A DNA stretch of 64,000 nucleotides from Reinekea thalattae (GCF_008041945.1 NZ_VKAD01000001.1:806001-870000); one strand, 5' to 3'; shown: positions 8,802 through 18,675, counted from the first letter of the stretch. The notes: generated by a model from the sequence alone, not told the origin. Numbers and translations: made by a program.

Positions 8802-11800
8802 TTAAACGTTTAAAACACTTACATAGATCGCTGTTGGGTGATCTGACCTTGTATAAACCTTCAAGCTATCCTTTATCCGAGCTAACTCTTTAATCTGCTC
8901 TTCATAGGAATTATCAAAATCGAAACGGCCATCAATGGACCAATGGCCAAAACCTTGATCAAAAATCACTTCAGCTTTATCGCCTGATTCAAATTCGATG
9001 ATCATGGTTCGAAAATGTGGGAGTTCATGAGTGTTGTAGTGAAGATGAAAATCGACTTGCCCTTTTGATTCTAATTTAATCCATATTTGAGCTACCTTTT
9101 TAAAATCTTCCTCCCATCGCCAATTATTTCTAAGCCGTGTTGGAGACCATTTAGAGTCTTTATCTAAAAAGTGTGTAGATACGTTAATGTTAGTTCCTGA
9201 ATTTATCGCCAACTCACCAACGAACTCAGCGAGCATTAACACAACTTCTGGACTTTTAAGATATCGGTCTGAATAAGAAATAGATTTAACAGTTTGATTA
9301 TCTAGTAACGCTTTAAAAGCAGGAGACTTTTGGCATAAGCTGTCGACCAGCCTCGCCCCAAAACCTGTTAATCTTCCATTTAGCTCCTTATGAGGCTTTA
9401 TCTTTACAGTTTTTTCTAATTCTATAACTGGCTCAAAAGAGATAACCTTTCCAACAATTTCATCTTCATAATTCGAAATAACGACAGGCTCTCTGGTCTC
9501 CAACCATTCAGAACCTAAAATCCTTGGTTCATCAGACTGCACTGCTGCCGATCTCCACCCCTTTTTTGTCTTGGCTTGGAATACTACATGGCCTTTATAT
9601 TGCGAGGAGATATGTTTAACTCCAATTCGCTCCAATTGATATAAATACTCTCTTACCTCATCGCCAAATTCTGTTTCTGGTAACAAGAATGAAACGTCAA
9701 CGTCACGCTCTAAAAATGCATAGAGCCAAGGTTTCACAATAGAAAGTGACAAATCCCAAGAATCTACGTTCTCCGATAGAATAAATTTAACTTCAGAGAC
9801 TCCTTGGTTTAGCCACTCCGTCATTTGAGACCTAAGTGGTCGGGGGCAATATTCCGCACCATGAACAAGCCCAATGAGGTTTTCGTCTAATTTGATATAT
9901 TGCGTAAAGTTTTCGCCTAGCCAATCAAGTGCAGCATGTCGATCGAGCTTGTCTACGTCATGTCTACTATCAACCTCTAACAAACACTTAGAACATGCGT
10001 CGTTACAGTTTGAGATACAGTGGAGTTCATTTACCATACCCTTTAATACTGCTTCAATGTGAGACGGTGCCGAAGTAGCAAAGCCTGCTCCACCACTAAC
10101 AGCATCAAAAAGCTGCAGCACCAAAACCTCTTTACTTCCCTCAACGATCGCAGGCCGAATACTATAATTGATCTCGTTTTTTGATATACCGAGTTGTTTT
10201 GTGAGCGCCGCTCTCAAAGCTACAACGAGAGTCGTTGCAATAATCCGACCTGCTTCATCATCTGATATGTGCTCACCGGTAGCGGGGTTCATTAGCGCCA
10301 GCTCAAATACATCAGTTGCAGTGTGTGCACCCAAATGTATTCCAGGCATTAATTTAGCACTTCCCGAACATTCTAAGAGTTTATTGTCCTCGCCTTTATC
10401 AAACTTAGTTGGCCTCGGTGGAGTGTGAATACCATCTGGTGTAAGTGCTTTTGGAAACTCACCTATTGATGTCATTGATTCAGCTTTTCCACAAGCTAAA
10501 CATATAGCGTAACCGTTACCATTGTGGCCAGAACTATGATAGAAAACTGAACCGTTGCTATCAACCTTCATAGTTCCCATTCCACGGTAAGGTAAAGTAA
10601 TCGCAGACGTGCTTGCACTCACCCATGCTGGCTGAACAGGTACGAATGACTGATTCTGAAAGTTATTAGTAGGCTCTTCATAGAAATCAACTGCAAACCC
10701 TGCTGGCCGTAGCACCTTCTTTTGACAAACAATATCGCCTGAAGATAAATGAATACTAGATGGGATCTTCTTACCACAGTGCTCATTAGTACAGAAAAGG
10801 TCAACTTGATCCTTCTTGTTAGCACTATCTTCATAACCAGTTTGTCCGCAATGGGGGCAACGCCAAGCAAGGTCGAATTTTTGATTGTCTTTTAACCCGC
10901 TCATGACACCAGTTAACGAAATACCAGCGACTCTGTGAACTCGACCATCGAGGGCAACTTCACTTCCAGGTGCATACTCTCTTATCGCCATCGCTAGATT
11001 GCGAGAAGGCATCTCTCGACTTCGAGATACATTGTCTTCACGTGTATTGGTATTCTTCTTTTTCTCTTGTCGCCTGATAAAGTCTGCAACATTATCGATG
11101 TCTAGGTTTACAACATCCGTGGGGAAACCGTATCCAGGTAGAAACCCTCTTGTTGCAAGGTCTTTAAGTAGGTATTCACTGCACAAACGATGTTTTTCAC
11201 TCTCTAGCTTAAAAGCATAAGGAGATTCAACTTCCGCAATCTTTAGTTGCTCTTCTAAATACTCGTAATCCTCTATCCATCGTGTTTGTATTTCGTTCAA
11301 TTTTTTAATTGCACTCTCAATCAACGAGTTTGAAGATGCTCCCGTTAATGCAGTACCAGTAACAATTGTCTTGATTCCATTTCGATATTTTGGCTTTAAA
11401 AACTTTACCCAGTTCTTAAACTCATTCGCAAACGAGTCACGACTACCCTCAGGCAAGAAAAACCATATAAGCTGCAAGTTAATTCGTTCACTTTTGGTAG
11501 CCTCTATTTGCGTTGTAAGAAAAGTTCCCAAGAGATAAGAGTTTACGTGCCTTTGTACAAGCTTCGCGGAGCTAAACTCAACATGAGGCGCTGGGATACT
11601 TGTTACGAATGGCCAAGTGGGTTGGTTAAATACACCCAAATCATGAGGGTTCGATTTACAAATTGTATAACTTAGTGCTCTAGCTTCCTTAGATCGGCCA
11701 GCTCGACCGGCGCGCTGGAGAAAATTCGCTGGATGCGGAGGAACATTGTTCATCACTACCGCTGATATCCCACCAATATCAACTCCCATCTCCATGGTTG

Positions 11801-14800
11801 TGGAGCAATTCAATACATTCTTTCGACCTAGCTTGAACTGTTTCTCATAAAGTTTAAGAGTACTAGCTCCTTGCTGGGCTGAATGTTCTGCCGTTGTATA
11901 ATAGAAGCCTCCTTCGACGGCTCTATCATTGATGTCAGTCCACAGGTTTCTTTCACGAAGACCCTGAACAACTGTATTTTCAATAGTTAACTTCCTCTTA
12001 ATAGAAACTTCAGTTAGGGGATCTTCACCGTCTGCTTTGATATTCCATACATCGGGTAGAACTATCTTCTCGCACTCTAAATCTTGGTTTGATTTATTCC
12101 GCGCTAAGTAAGGTGTAAAACCTCTGAATGCCCTATTCAGTATCTTGTTAGTTATCGGGCACACATAACCTGATGTGAGTAATGAAAAACTGACATTATT
12201 AAGGTTTAAACTGTATTGACTTGTTTCTGAAGACGCTGTTAAAAGTTTATTCTTTGAATCAACGAGTACTTTCCATGCATTACGAAGCCAGCTATTTATT
12301 AAGTCCTCGCCGGATGGGTTTTCTGGATTTATCGCAGTAGCCCGAATCAATATTTCTACAATTCTTCTCTGAACTCCCTTGCCTTTCTTATACATAGGCC
12401 ATTTCTTTACTCTTACTTCTTCATCATCTTTTGAATCTGGAGATATCAGTGTTTTCGAGCTAAAAAGCATTCCTATCCACTTTTTCCAGTCTCGATTTAT
12501 ATCGACGAAAGTGTTTTCTCTTATAAAAAAGTCCATGCAAAAGTATAAGTAGTCCTTCCAATCATTCAGGTCTAGCCCATATTCGAGCCAATGTTCTGGA
12601 ACGCTCTCTAGTTGGTCGATTCCTGGATAAACTATTTGAATTAAGCCCTGGGTCTCTAAGTTGTTTTGCCGTTTTGGTCGTCTTGCGAACTCACGAGTCA
12701 ATAACATTGCAGCAAGGTCATTTTTCCCTGTATTTTTACCAAATACTTCAGGCGCAAGTCGTTTGTTTTCATTGAGCATGGACTCAGATAAGTCTCTACT
12801 TTTTACCAAACTATCAATTAATTCATCCCATGTAATCACAGATGGCGAAATGACAGTGCTACCGCTTTTCTTAACTTCAATATATTCTTGCAAGTACTTA
12901 GCCTGCTTAGGTGAGGCACTCTCAATAGCAGGCATCAAGGGTTCTAAAACATTTAAAGGCATAGAGGAATAATCTTTCACTTTTTCAAATAATTCATCTG
13001 AAACAGCCTCATTCTCTTCAATCATGCTTTGCAAACGCTCAAAAACCAATCCTCGCAATTTAGAACGCTCTGCTTCTTGCTGCATTTTTATTGACATCTT
13101 TGCAGTGCCTTGTCGACTATCAGTAAAAGTTATTAGTCTTCGGCCTCTAGCAGGAAGCATATTCGGACCAGGATCATCCTTTTTCTCTTTTACAGCATCG
13201 GGGCAATACTCTAGTACAGTTGGAATCGCGTTAGTGGTATAGAAAGGTGCGCCTAATAAAGCACGTCTAAATGGCTTTCCGTGTGGCCCACGACCTTTGA
13301 AACCACACGATCTACACTGCTCAGCATCGCTTTCTAGCTGCGCTAGCAATATACTATCGGGTTCGGAACTGCCAACAATTCCCTTTCGGCTAACTTTGGT
13401 CGGCAAGTATTCAGTTTCTTCATTTGGCAAATATGAAAAAACTTCTAATCGTTCTCTCGTAGCTTTAGGGTGTTGATCAGACCTGCTTTCATCAAACTCT
13501 TTTTCACCTTCATCCAAGAGAGAGAACTCGTCATTAACTTTTCCTGTCCATTGCATCAACTTAGGAGGGCTCGACACTTGAGGCTTTGACAACCCAATAA
13601 GATGAGGCTCATTACACTCCTGACAGAATGAAACTTCCAGTACAGGGAATCCACAAGTACAGGTAGAACGGTTTTGACCATAAACCATGCCGAAGGGCCA
13701 CTCACCGTATAAAGGAGTGCTCTTTTTATCTGGACAGTTAGTATCAATGCATGACCAGAGGCCTTGCATTGTACGTTGAAAAAAATGCGCACGAATTTTT
13801 AAAAATGCTTCACCATTGCTGGTTTTTCTTGTTGCTGTACAAACATCAAGCCATCTGCCTAGCTCAGCCTCAGTCAATTTGTATTTCTTTAGCGCATGCA
13901 GAATTTCATCAGTGGTTTGAGGTCGGCCATTTTCTTTGGTTAACAAGGTCCTCAGCTCTCTGGCCAAACATGAGCTTTCCAATGCGCTATATCGCTTGTT
14001 CGAAACCTCTTTATCTGCTTTAGCTTTTTTACTAACTGGATCTTCACCTTCAGGTTCAATACTCAGAATTTCATATAAAGGAAGATCTTGGGCTAAAGGG
14101 TTATCCAGCTTTGGAGTAACTCTACGCCCTCCAATAACAACAATCTGATCTGTCGACACCCCCGCCAAGTCAGACAGGTATTGCTTCAATTGCTCCTCTG
14201 CTTCTTCTCCAGCGATCGTTGCTGAAGTAGCAACGAACCTCACATTTTTGGCTTCCACTTCAAACGCTTGAAGTACCCGCTTAAGCTGAAGTGCCAGTTC
14301 AGCAGCTTGGGAACCCACATAGGTATGCGCTTCATCCAGCACAATCCAACGAAGCTTACCTTTAGACTGTTCGATTATTGGTGCATCCGATTGCCTGACA
14401 AGCATATACTCAAGCATTGTCCCATTTGTTACGAGAATTGATGCTGGGTTCTCACGCAATTGATTGCGTGACATAACTTCCTGGGGGTTCTTTGCTTGAA
14501 CCTGCTTTTGTTGTGCATTCAGATCATCAGGCGTGTTTCTATTAAACAAACAGAATCGGATATCACCATTGAAGTGGCTAGACCAGGCATTTAATCGCTC
14601 TCTCTGGGAGTTAATTAAAGCATTAAGTGGGTACAAGAAGAGTGCACGTACGCCAGTAAGAGCTCCTTCAGTTTGGCTTTCCCGGTATAAATCCTCTAAT
14701 ACCGGCACCATAAAACACTCCGTTTTACCAGAACCTGTACCACTGGTGATCACCGCAGACTTAGGATTAGAGTCGAGCAATGTATTCCAACTGGATAACT

Positions 14801-15098
14801 GGTGCTCAAAAGGCTTCCATTCCTTCTTGAAGGCATAACGCCCATTATCATCCGAGTCGAGCGCATCTATTAGACCTGACGATAAAGTACTCCCTGCTAA
14901 TTCACTCACTATGGTTTCTGACTGCTCCCAGCCAAACATTTGCTCCAAAACTGGACCATTTAAAAAAGGGTCAGCCCCATCAAACTGTTCTGCCAAATGC
15001 TTTCTTAATCCAGGATTACTAATGCCCAGAACACTTAAAGTCGATTCTTTAGCTCTCTGGTTAGCTTGTTCCTTCAAATCTATAAAAAACGGCTTCAT
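8802..15098 (-). CDS. druE: DruE-like giant DEAH helicase with DUF1998 domain (Druantia type III)
   Basis: A 2098-aa superfamily 2 helicase. Motifs seen: Walker A GTGSGKTE (about residue 120), DEAH (255-258), SAT (292-294), then in the second RecA lobe STTMEMGVDIGG and QRAGRAGR (about 1126-1133). Cys clusters suggest zinc sites near 447-492, 592-595 and 1412-1440. A DUF1998 module (about 1560-1720) shows DAVSGGAGFAT and a CISNCNDACSKCL cluster. The last 370 residues are not explained; they look like a degenerate phospholipase D-type fold without the HxK motif. A giant DUF1998 helicase is the hallmark of Druantia anti-phage systems, and pairing with a DruH-like protein marks type III. Its ATG overlaps the druH stop by four bases (ATGA), with GGAG upstream, so the two are translationally coupled. 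DISARM was considered, but it has separate helicase and DUF1998 genes. Confidence 0.85.
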   Translation of the reverse strand: MKPFFIDLKEQANQRAKESTLSVLGISNPGLRKHLAEQFDGADPFLNGPVLEQMFGWEQSETIVSELAGSTLSSGLIDALDSDDNGRYAFKKEWKPFEHQLSSWNTLLDSNPKSAVITSGTGSGKTECFMVPVLEDLYRESQTEGALTGVRALFLYPLNALINSQRERLNAWSSHFNGDIRFCLFNRNTPDDLNAQQKQVQAKNPQEVMSRNQLRENPASILVTNGTMLEYMLVRQSDAPIIEQSKGKLRWIVLDEAHTYVGSQAAELALQLKRVLQAFEVEAKNVRFVATSATIAGEEAEEQLKQYLSDLAGVSTDQIVVIGGRRVTPKLDNPLAQDLPLYEILSIEPEGEDPVSKKAKADKEVSNKRYSALESSCLARELRTLLTKENGRPQTTDEILHALKKYKLTEAELGRWLDVCTATRKTSNGEAFLKIRAHFFQRTMQGLWSCIDTNCPDKKSTPLYGEWPFGMVYGQNRSTCTCGFPVLEVSFCQECNEPHLIGLSKPQVSSPPKLMQWTGKVNDEFSLLDEGEKEFDESRSDQHPKATRERLEVFSYLPNEETEYLPTKVSRKGIVGSSEPDSILLAQLESDAEQCRSCGFKGRGPHGKPFRRALLGAPFYTTNAIPTVLEYCPDAVKEKKDDPGPNMLPARGRRLITFTDSRQGTAKMSIKMQQEAERSKLRGLVFERLQSMIEENEAVSDELFEKVKDYSSMPLNVLEPLMPAIESASPKQAKYLQEYIEVKKSGSTVISPSVITWDELIDSLVKSRDLSESMLNENKRLAPEVFGKNTGKNDLAAMLLTREFARRPKRQNNLETQGLIQIVYPGIDQLESVPEHWLEYGLDLNDWKDYLYFCMDFFIRENTFVDINRDWKKWIGMLFSSKTLISPDSKDDEEVRVKKWPMYKKGKGVQRRIVEILIRATAINPENPSGEDLINSWLRNAWKVLVDSKNKLLTASSETSQYSLNLNNVSFSLLTSGYVCPITNKILNRAFRGFTPYLARNKSNQDLECEKIVLPDVWNIKADGEDPLTEVSIKRKLTIENTVVQGLRERNLWTDINDRAVEGGFYYTTAEHSAQQGASTLKLYEKQFKLGRKNVLNCSTTMEMGVDIGGISAVVMNNVPPHPANFLQRAGRAGRSKEARALSYTICKSNPHDLGVFNQPTWPFVTSIPAPHVEFSSAKLVQRHVNSYLLGTFLTTQIEATKSERINLQLIWFFLPEGSRDSFANEFKNWVKFLKPKYRNGIKTIVTGTALTGASSNSLIESAIKKLNEIQTRWIEDYEYLEEQLKIAEVESPYAFKLESEKHRLCSEYLLKDLATRGFLPGYGFPTDVVNLDIDNVADFIRRQEKKKNTNTREDNVSRSREMPSRNLAMAIREYAPGSEVALDGRVHRVAGISLTGVMSGLKDNQKFDLAWRCPHCGQTGYEDSANKKDQVDLFCTNEHCGKKIPSSIHLSSGDIVCQKKVLRPAGFAVDFYEEPTNNFQNQSFVPVQPAWVSASTSAITLPYRGMGTMKVDSNGSVFYHSSGHNGNGYAICLACGKAESMTSIGEFPKALTPDGIHTPPRPTKFDKGEDNKLLECSGSAKLMPGIHLGAHTATDVFELALMNPATGEHISDDEAGRIIATTLVVALRAALTKQLGISKNEINYSIRPAIVEGSKEVLVLQLFDAVSGGAGFATSAPSHIEAVLKGMVNELHCISNCNDACSKCLLEVDSRHDVDKLDRHAALDWLGENFTQYIKLDENLIGLVHGAEYCPRPLRSQMTEWLNQGVSEVKFILSENVDSWDLSLSIVKPWLYAFLERDVDVSFLLPETEFGDEVREYLYQLERIGVKHISSQYKGHVVFQAKTKKGWRSAAVQSDEPRILGSEWLETREPVVISNYEDEIVGKVISFEPVIELEKTVKIKPHKELNGRLTGFGARLVDSLCQKSPAFKALLDNQTVKSISYSDRYLKSPEVVLMLAEFVGELAINSGTNINVSTHFLDKDSKWSPTRLRNNWRWEEDFKKVAQIWIKLESKGQVDFHLHYNTHELPHFRTMIIEFESGDKAEVIFDQGFGHWSIDGRFDFDNSYEEQIKELARIKDSLKVYTRSDHPTAIYVSVLNV

Positions 15099-18000
15099 TT
15101 CGTTTCTCCACTTACAAGCAAGCCAACAGTAGGAAGGTATGAAGCCTCAAACCATTGACGATCGAATTCAATTAATTGTTTAAACTGGAAGTAATCACTA
15201 GGGCTATCTTCTAAACCAAATAATTCTTTGAGAGTCATATGCCCTGTTACAATCAGCGCAGATAAAAACGGAGCATAAGTTACGGCCTTTTGGTAACCAG
15301 ATGGTTTATTGAGACCTTTCAGAAATGTCAGTTTTGAAAACACCAACTGCTCGATCTCGATACCATACGAAGAGGGCCAGCGTTCCACGTCAGAGGAATG
15401 CCGAAGTAAGTCTTGGAAGCACTCTGAAATCATGTGAGTATACAATAATTGGGTGATTCTAGTCTTGGCTGCTGCGCCTTCCTCTGGAGTAATGAACCCT
15501 GCTGTCAATAGAGGGCTAAAAGCAGAAATTTTCTTTATCTTTGTTGTAACTAAAGAATCTACCACACTATCTGGCAATCCTTTTTCTAGGAAAAAAGATT
15601 TATAGTTTTGGCTGGCATCATTCCAAGCTTTCAGGGATATCAAATCCCAACTTACATTGAACTGCTCTTGTAAGGCCTGCATTAAATCCAAAGGCTCTTC
15701 CAAACGAAATACTATGGAAGCTAAAACATCATCGTGTTTCACTGCTGACTTCCATACTTCAAAAGTAGAAAGAGGCAAATACGAATATGAGTCATAGAGA
15801 TCGGAAATAAACGTCCAGCTTGCGTGATTAAAATCACGAGACATTGCCAGTAAAACACTCGATATGACATGCTTGTTTACTTCCGGCTGAAAAACCGACA
15901 CTGCTTTATTTAAAGTATTAACTGAATCGTTAGCGAATTGTCGAGTTCCAGGAATAAAACCTGCTCTAAACTTCACCTCCGAATTTTTCGAAGGAACAAT
16001 CAAGCTCGGGGTATCAAAAGGCCTATCTAATTCATAGATTCCGGTCTCAACACCTTCACTGAGTCGACTACGTAATACTTTTGGCTTTGCAAGGGGATCA
16101 GCGAGATCGATAAGGACCGGCTTAGCTAACTTACCAGAACCAAACGATTGACTAACCTCAATCACTTTCTCGTTTCTTTCTAAGAGTGCTGAATAGTTTC
16201 CAACGCTGTATTGACGCGTCCTACAATCTCCTGATATTTCGATTGACACCTTGGCATCCAAGTCACCGGTAGCCGCCAGTATTTCTGTGATGTGATTCCT
16301 CAAATCGTAAAGTTTCACTTCCACGGGCAACTTACTTACTCGATACCTCCATGACGCAACGAAACTGGATTGGAACTTAGAACCACGAATAGATATCGCA
16401 TAGTTTGCCTTTCCAAAAGTCGCAGGGTAAAACACAACTCGACTACCCAAAAGCTCATCGACTGTCAGCGCTTTTGGTAAATCCGACCCATCTGCAGCAA
16501 AAGCTAATGCCCCCTGAGATGGAAAAGGTACAAGCACCTCAATAGGCAACGATTCGAGGTTAGCCTGTAAAAACATCCTCATTTCAGACGGTGGTTTTCC
16601 TTCAGCTTCCAATTCAAACCTTCGGCCATTTTTAAGTCTAATAGTCCTAATGTTTATACCATCACACTTAATACTAGATAATAGGGACCTAGAACTAAGT
16701 ACCTCAACAGCCCCAGATCTAGCAGAGCTTCCTTGAATCAGATTAATTTTTATGTCATCCGGAAGTATATTTAGTTTTTTGTAATAAAGAGTAACCCCTT
16801 GAGAATCTTTAAGTTTAACTGACTGTTTGCCATAACAACTTGCTGAAGTTATGTGTTCGGCAAGCTCTTTGCCGATCCAGGTTTGAGCGCTAAAATTAGA
16901 GCACTTCAACCTAGGCACCCCTAAGTATATTGGCTGACCTTCTTTCGATAGAAAATCCAGCGTTCTACCTTCAATTAAAACAGACTCTAAATCACTTGTA
17001 TTAGCCTTCGTGGAAATGACATAAATATCAGAGTGTTCGTCCCTATTCAAAGTAACCCTAAGGTCGCCGTTAAACTCTAAATTCTCCATACCTGAAACTG
17101 GTTGCACATCAAAAACATTTGTATTAGATGCATCTACTGAAGCATCCTTAGGTAAAAGTACGCCCAATTTTTCTGAGCGATGACTAACGCTCCCTGTACC
17201 AATTACGATTCGTTGATCATTCTTATGCTTTATGACGATAGGAATGTTTCCTATCTGAAGATCGGAACCTGGAATTTCCTCGCGGTAAATCTGCTTACCC
17301 GCTTGAGCGAAGACTAAGAATAGAGATTCTTCAGGCCTGTTTCTCCGATACTCACCACCGGGCTTACGAAGATAAACACGGGTAGTCTGTTCATCAGGAT
17401 TTGTTTGGATTTGGCCGACCGTCACCTCATCCAAAATCGAACTCCCTTCTTGAAGAAAGGCTTCGACACGTGCCCCTGTTAATTTTTCTGTAGGGGTTTT
17501 AAAATCAAACTCTTTCGCGAGTTTTATTTTCACAATAAAAGCGAGATCATCTGTAATATTACTAAGTCTTTGTTCAATAAAGATTCGAGATTTTTTTTCA
17601 ACTCGTTCCTTTCTTTGTATTGATGCAGATTTAAACAAACTGCTAATTAAATCCGACCCAGTTTTAGTTTCCATTGGTATTGGGAATTGCTTTCTCCACT
17701 CAGGCCCTTGCTCATCTAAGACCTCTACAATATTCATGTTCTCATCGAACTCATGCTTATCAGTTAGATGCAGAATCAATTCGACCATTCGCGAAACCAG
17801 TTCAACTGTCGTTTCCTTTTGAAATGCTTCTGGAAGCACACTCAATTCATGTCGAATAAAATCGTAAGTGCCACTGCCTAACGATTTCATATCATCATAG
17901 GAACGCAGAATACGCTTTAAGATGTTAACGATTCGACTATCTTCTTGAGAAATTAGCGCGAACGGCAAACCACCTTCACTAAACAAAGAACCCAAGTAGC

Positions 18001-18379
18001 TTTTACGATCCCCTTGGTAGGTTGAAACTGGTCTTTTCCAGAACTCGGTTAATCCTTTGTAAACAACATCTCCCCGCTCGTTTGCATCTAACTCAAAACC
18101 AAGAGTTGTCCAAATGCCATCCCAACTCCAGCCTATTAGGTACTCTCTTCGGTACCATTCCGCAGAAAACAAACAAAAAGCCGCACACCAAACTTTGTTT
18201 TTCCTTGGATATTCGGGTTTACCTAGATCACGAATAAGCATCTTTAACTCTTGATACTCTTCTGAAGTAACATGATACTGAAAAAGCGGCTGTCGTGATG
18301 ATGGCTTAGCAATTCCCTTTCTTTCCATCACGCCTTGTATAAAACTCATCAATTGCATTGAGTTTGTTGAACTAGCCAT
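15095..18379 (-). CDS. druH: DruH-like protein (STY4851/ECs_5259, YjiT-like family)
   Basis: A 1094-aa protein encoded directly upstream of the giant helicase. Its length, position and N-terminal region (for example CLFSAEWYRREYLIGWSWDG near residue 70) fit the STY4851/ECs_5259 (YjiT) family, which I equate with DruH of Druantia type III. The N-terminal 280 residues are helical, the middle (about 300-800) is beta-rich, and the last 250 are helical again. I see no nuclease, methylase or ATPase motif and no membrane segment, so the molecular role is unknown; it may recognise DNA or control DruE. ATG at 18379 is preceded by GTGAG at a usable distance. A good promoter lies 49-77 bases upstream. 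Confidence 0.78.
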   Translation of the reverse strand: MASSTNSMQLMSFIQGVMERKGIAKPSSRQPLFQYHVTSEEYQELKMLIRDLGKPEYPRKNKVWCAAFCLFSAEWYRREYLIGWSWDGIWTTLGFELDANERGDVVYKGLTEFWKRPVSTYQGDRKSYLGSLFSEGGLPFALISQEDSRIVNILKRILRSYDDMKSLGSGTYDFIRHELSVLPEAFQKETTVELVSRMVELILHLTDKHEFDENMNIVEVLDEQGPEWRKQFPIPMETKTGSDLISSLFKSASIQRKERVEKKSRIFIEQRLSNITDDLAFIVKIKLAKEFDFKTPTEKLTGARVEAFLQEGSSILDEVTVGQIQTNPDEQTTRVYLRKPGGEYRRNRPEESLFLVFAQAGKQIYREEIPGSDLQIGNIPIVIKHKNDQRIVIGTGSVSHRSEKLGVLLPKDASVDASNTNVFDVQPVSGMENLEFNGDLRVTLNRDEHSDIYVISTKANTSDLESVLIEGRTLDFLSKEGQPIYLGVPRLKCSNFSAQTWIGKELAEHITSASCYGKQSVKLKDSQGVTLYYKKLNILPDDIKINLIQGSSARSGAVEVLSSRSLLSSIKCDGINIRTIRLKNGRRFELEAEGKPPSEMRMFLQANLESLPIEVLVPFPSQGALAFAADGSDLPKALTVDELLGSRVVFYPATFGKANYAISIRGSKFQSSFVASWRYRVSKLPVEVKLYDLRNHITEILAATGDLDAKVSIEISGDCRTRQYSVGNYSALLERNEKVIEVSQSFGSGKLAKPVLIDLADPLAKPKVLRSRLSEGVETGIYELDRPFDTPSLIVPSKNSEVKFRAGFIPGTRQFANDSVNTLNKAVSVFQPEVNKHVISSVLLAMSRDFNHASWTFISDLYDSYSYLPLSTFEVWKSAVKHDDVLASIVFRLEEPLDLMQALQEQFNVSWDLISLKAWNDASQNYKSFFLEKGLPDSVVDSLVTTKIKKISAFSPLLTAGFITPEEGAAAKTRITQLLYTHMISECFQDLLRHSSDVERWPSSYGIEIEQLVFSKLTFLKGLNKPSGYQKAVTYAPFLSALIVTGHMTLKELFGLEDSPSDYFQFKQLIEFDRQWFEASYLPTVGLLVSGETK

Positions 18380-18400
18380 AAATTCTCACTTTTATTCTAA

Positions 18401-18409
18401 AAGTCACTT
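18401..18409. promoter_or_regulatory. AAGT-C-ACTT palindrome, druHE-proximal copy
   Basis: AAGTCACTT is a perfect palindrome around one central base. It lies between the predicted druHE transcription start and the druH start codon. An identical palindrome (reading AAGTGACTT on the plus strand) is at 18511-18519, on the other side of the promoter. Confidence 0.35.
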
Positions 18410-18427
18410 TCTAATGCATACCACTCC

Positions 18428-18456
18428 AATCTATCGAGCGAGAAAATACAAGTCAA
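18428..18456 (-). promoter_or_regulatory. predicted sigma-70 promoter of druHE
   Basis: On the minus strand: -35 TTGACT (18451-18456), a 17-base spacer, -10 TAGATT (18428-18433). This would start the mRNA about 40 bases before the druH ATG. It is the best promoter match in the gap between tRNA-Pro and druH. Confidence 0.6.
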
Positions 18457-18510
18457 ATTGATTAGCAGGTAGTTTATATTTTTCCTGATTTCAACTATAC
18501 AAGTTCACAT

Positions 18511-18519
18511 AAGTGACTT
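18511..18519. promoter_or_regulatory. AAGT-G-ACTT palindrome, upstream copy
   Basis: Second copy of the 9-base palindrome found at 18401-18409. The centres are 110 bases apart, close to a whole number of helical turns if DNA loops. A related AAGTTCAC lies next to it at 18501-18508. Confidence 0.35.
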
Positions 18520-18561
18520 AGGCGTAAGAATTACAACGAGTTTTCTATAAAACACAGGCAC

Positions 18562-18589
18562 AAAAAAAGCAGCCTTATAAGCTGCTTTT
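18562..18589 (-). terminator. intrinsic terminator after tRNA-Pro
   Basis: On the minus strand AAAAGCAGC and GCTGC arms are followed by a run of seven T. It lies 10 bases past the CCA end of tRNA-Pro and insulates druHE from the core-genome transcript. Confidence 0.8.
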
Positions 18590-18598
18590 AGAATTGAT

Positions 18599-18675
18599 TG
18601 GTCGGGCATAGAGGATTTGAACCTCTGACCCTCGCCACCCCATGACGATGCGCTACCAGACTGCGCTAATGCCCG
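18599..18675 (-). tRNA. tRNA-Pro (anticodon GGG)
   Basis: A 77-nt cloverleaf on the minus strand, with C1-G72 and discriminator A73 as expected for bacterial tRNA-Pro, and CCA encoded. The acceptor stem is CGGGCAT/ATGCCCG; the anticodon loop is ATGGGGT with anticodon GGG; the T arm is AGAGGTTCAAATCCTCT. It closely resembles E. coli proL. Its place after ihfA-merR is the same as in Pseudomonas, and the accessory block begins just downstream. Confidence 0.97.

Larger units (their letters stand above)
7654..18379 (-). other. accessory defence block beside tRNA-Pro
   Basis: Three minus-strand genes (DUF5677-like, druE, druH) lie between the LysR gene and the conserved tRNA-Pro-merR-ihfA-pheT-pheS core. 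The block is visibly richer in A and T than its flanks, especially 7654-8541. tRNA genes are common integration sites. However, I see no integrase, no transposase and no copy of the tRNA 3' end at the far edge, so the block may have entered by homologous recombination between flanking core genes rather than by site-specific integration. Confidence 0.6.

Noticed and set aside
8802-18379. DISARM or BREX instead of Druantia
   Set aside because: DISARM has separate drmA and drmB genes plus drmC, and BREX has pglZ and brxC. Here helicase and DUF1998 are one chain and the partner is a large protein with no such motifs.
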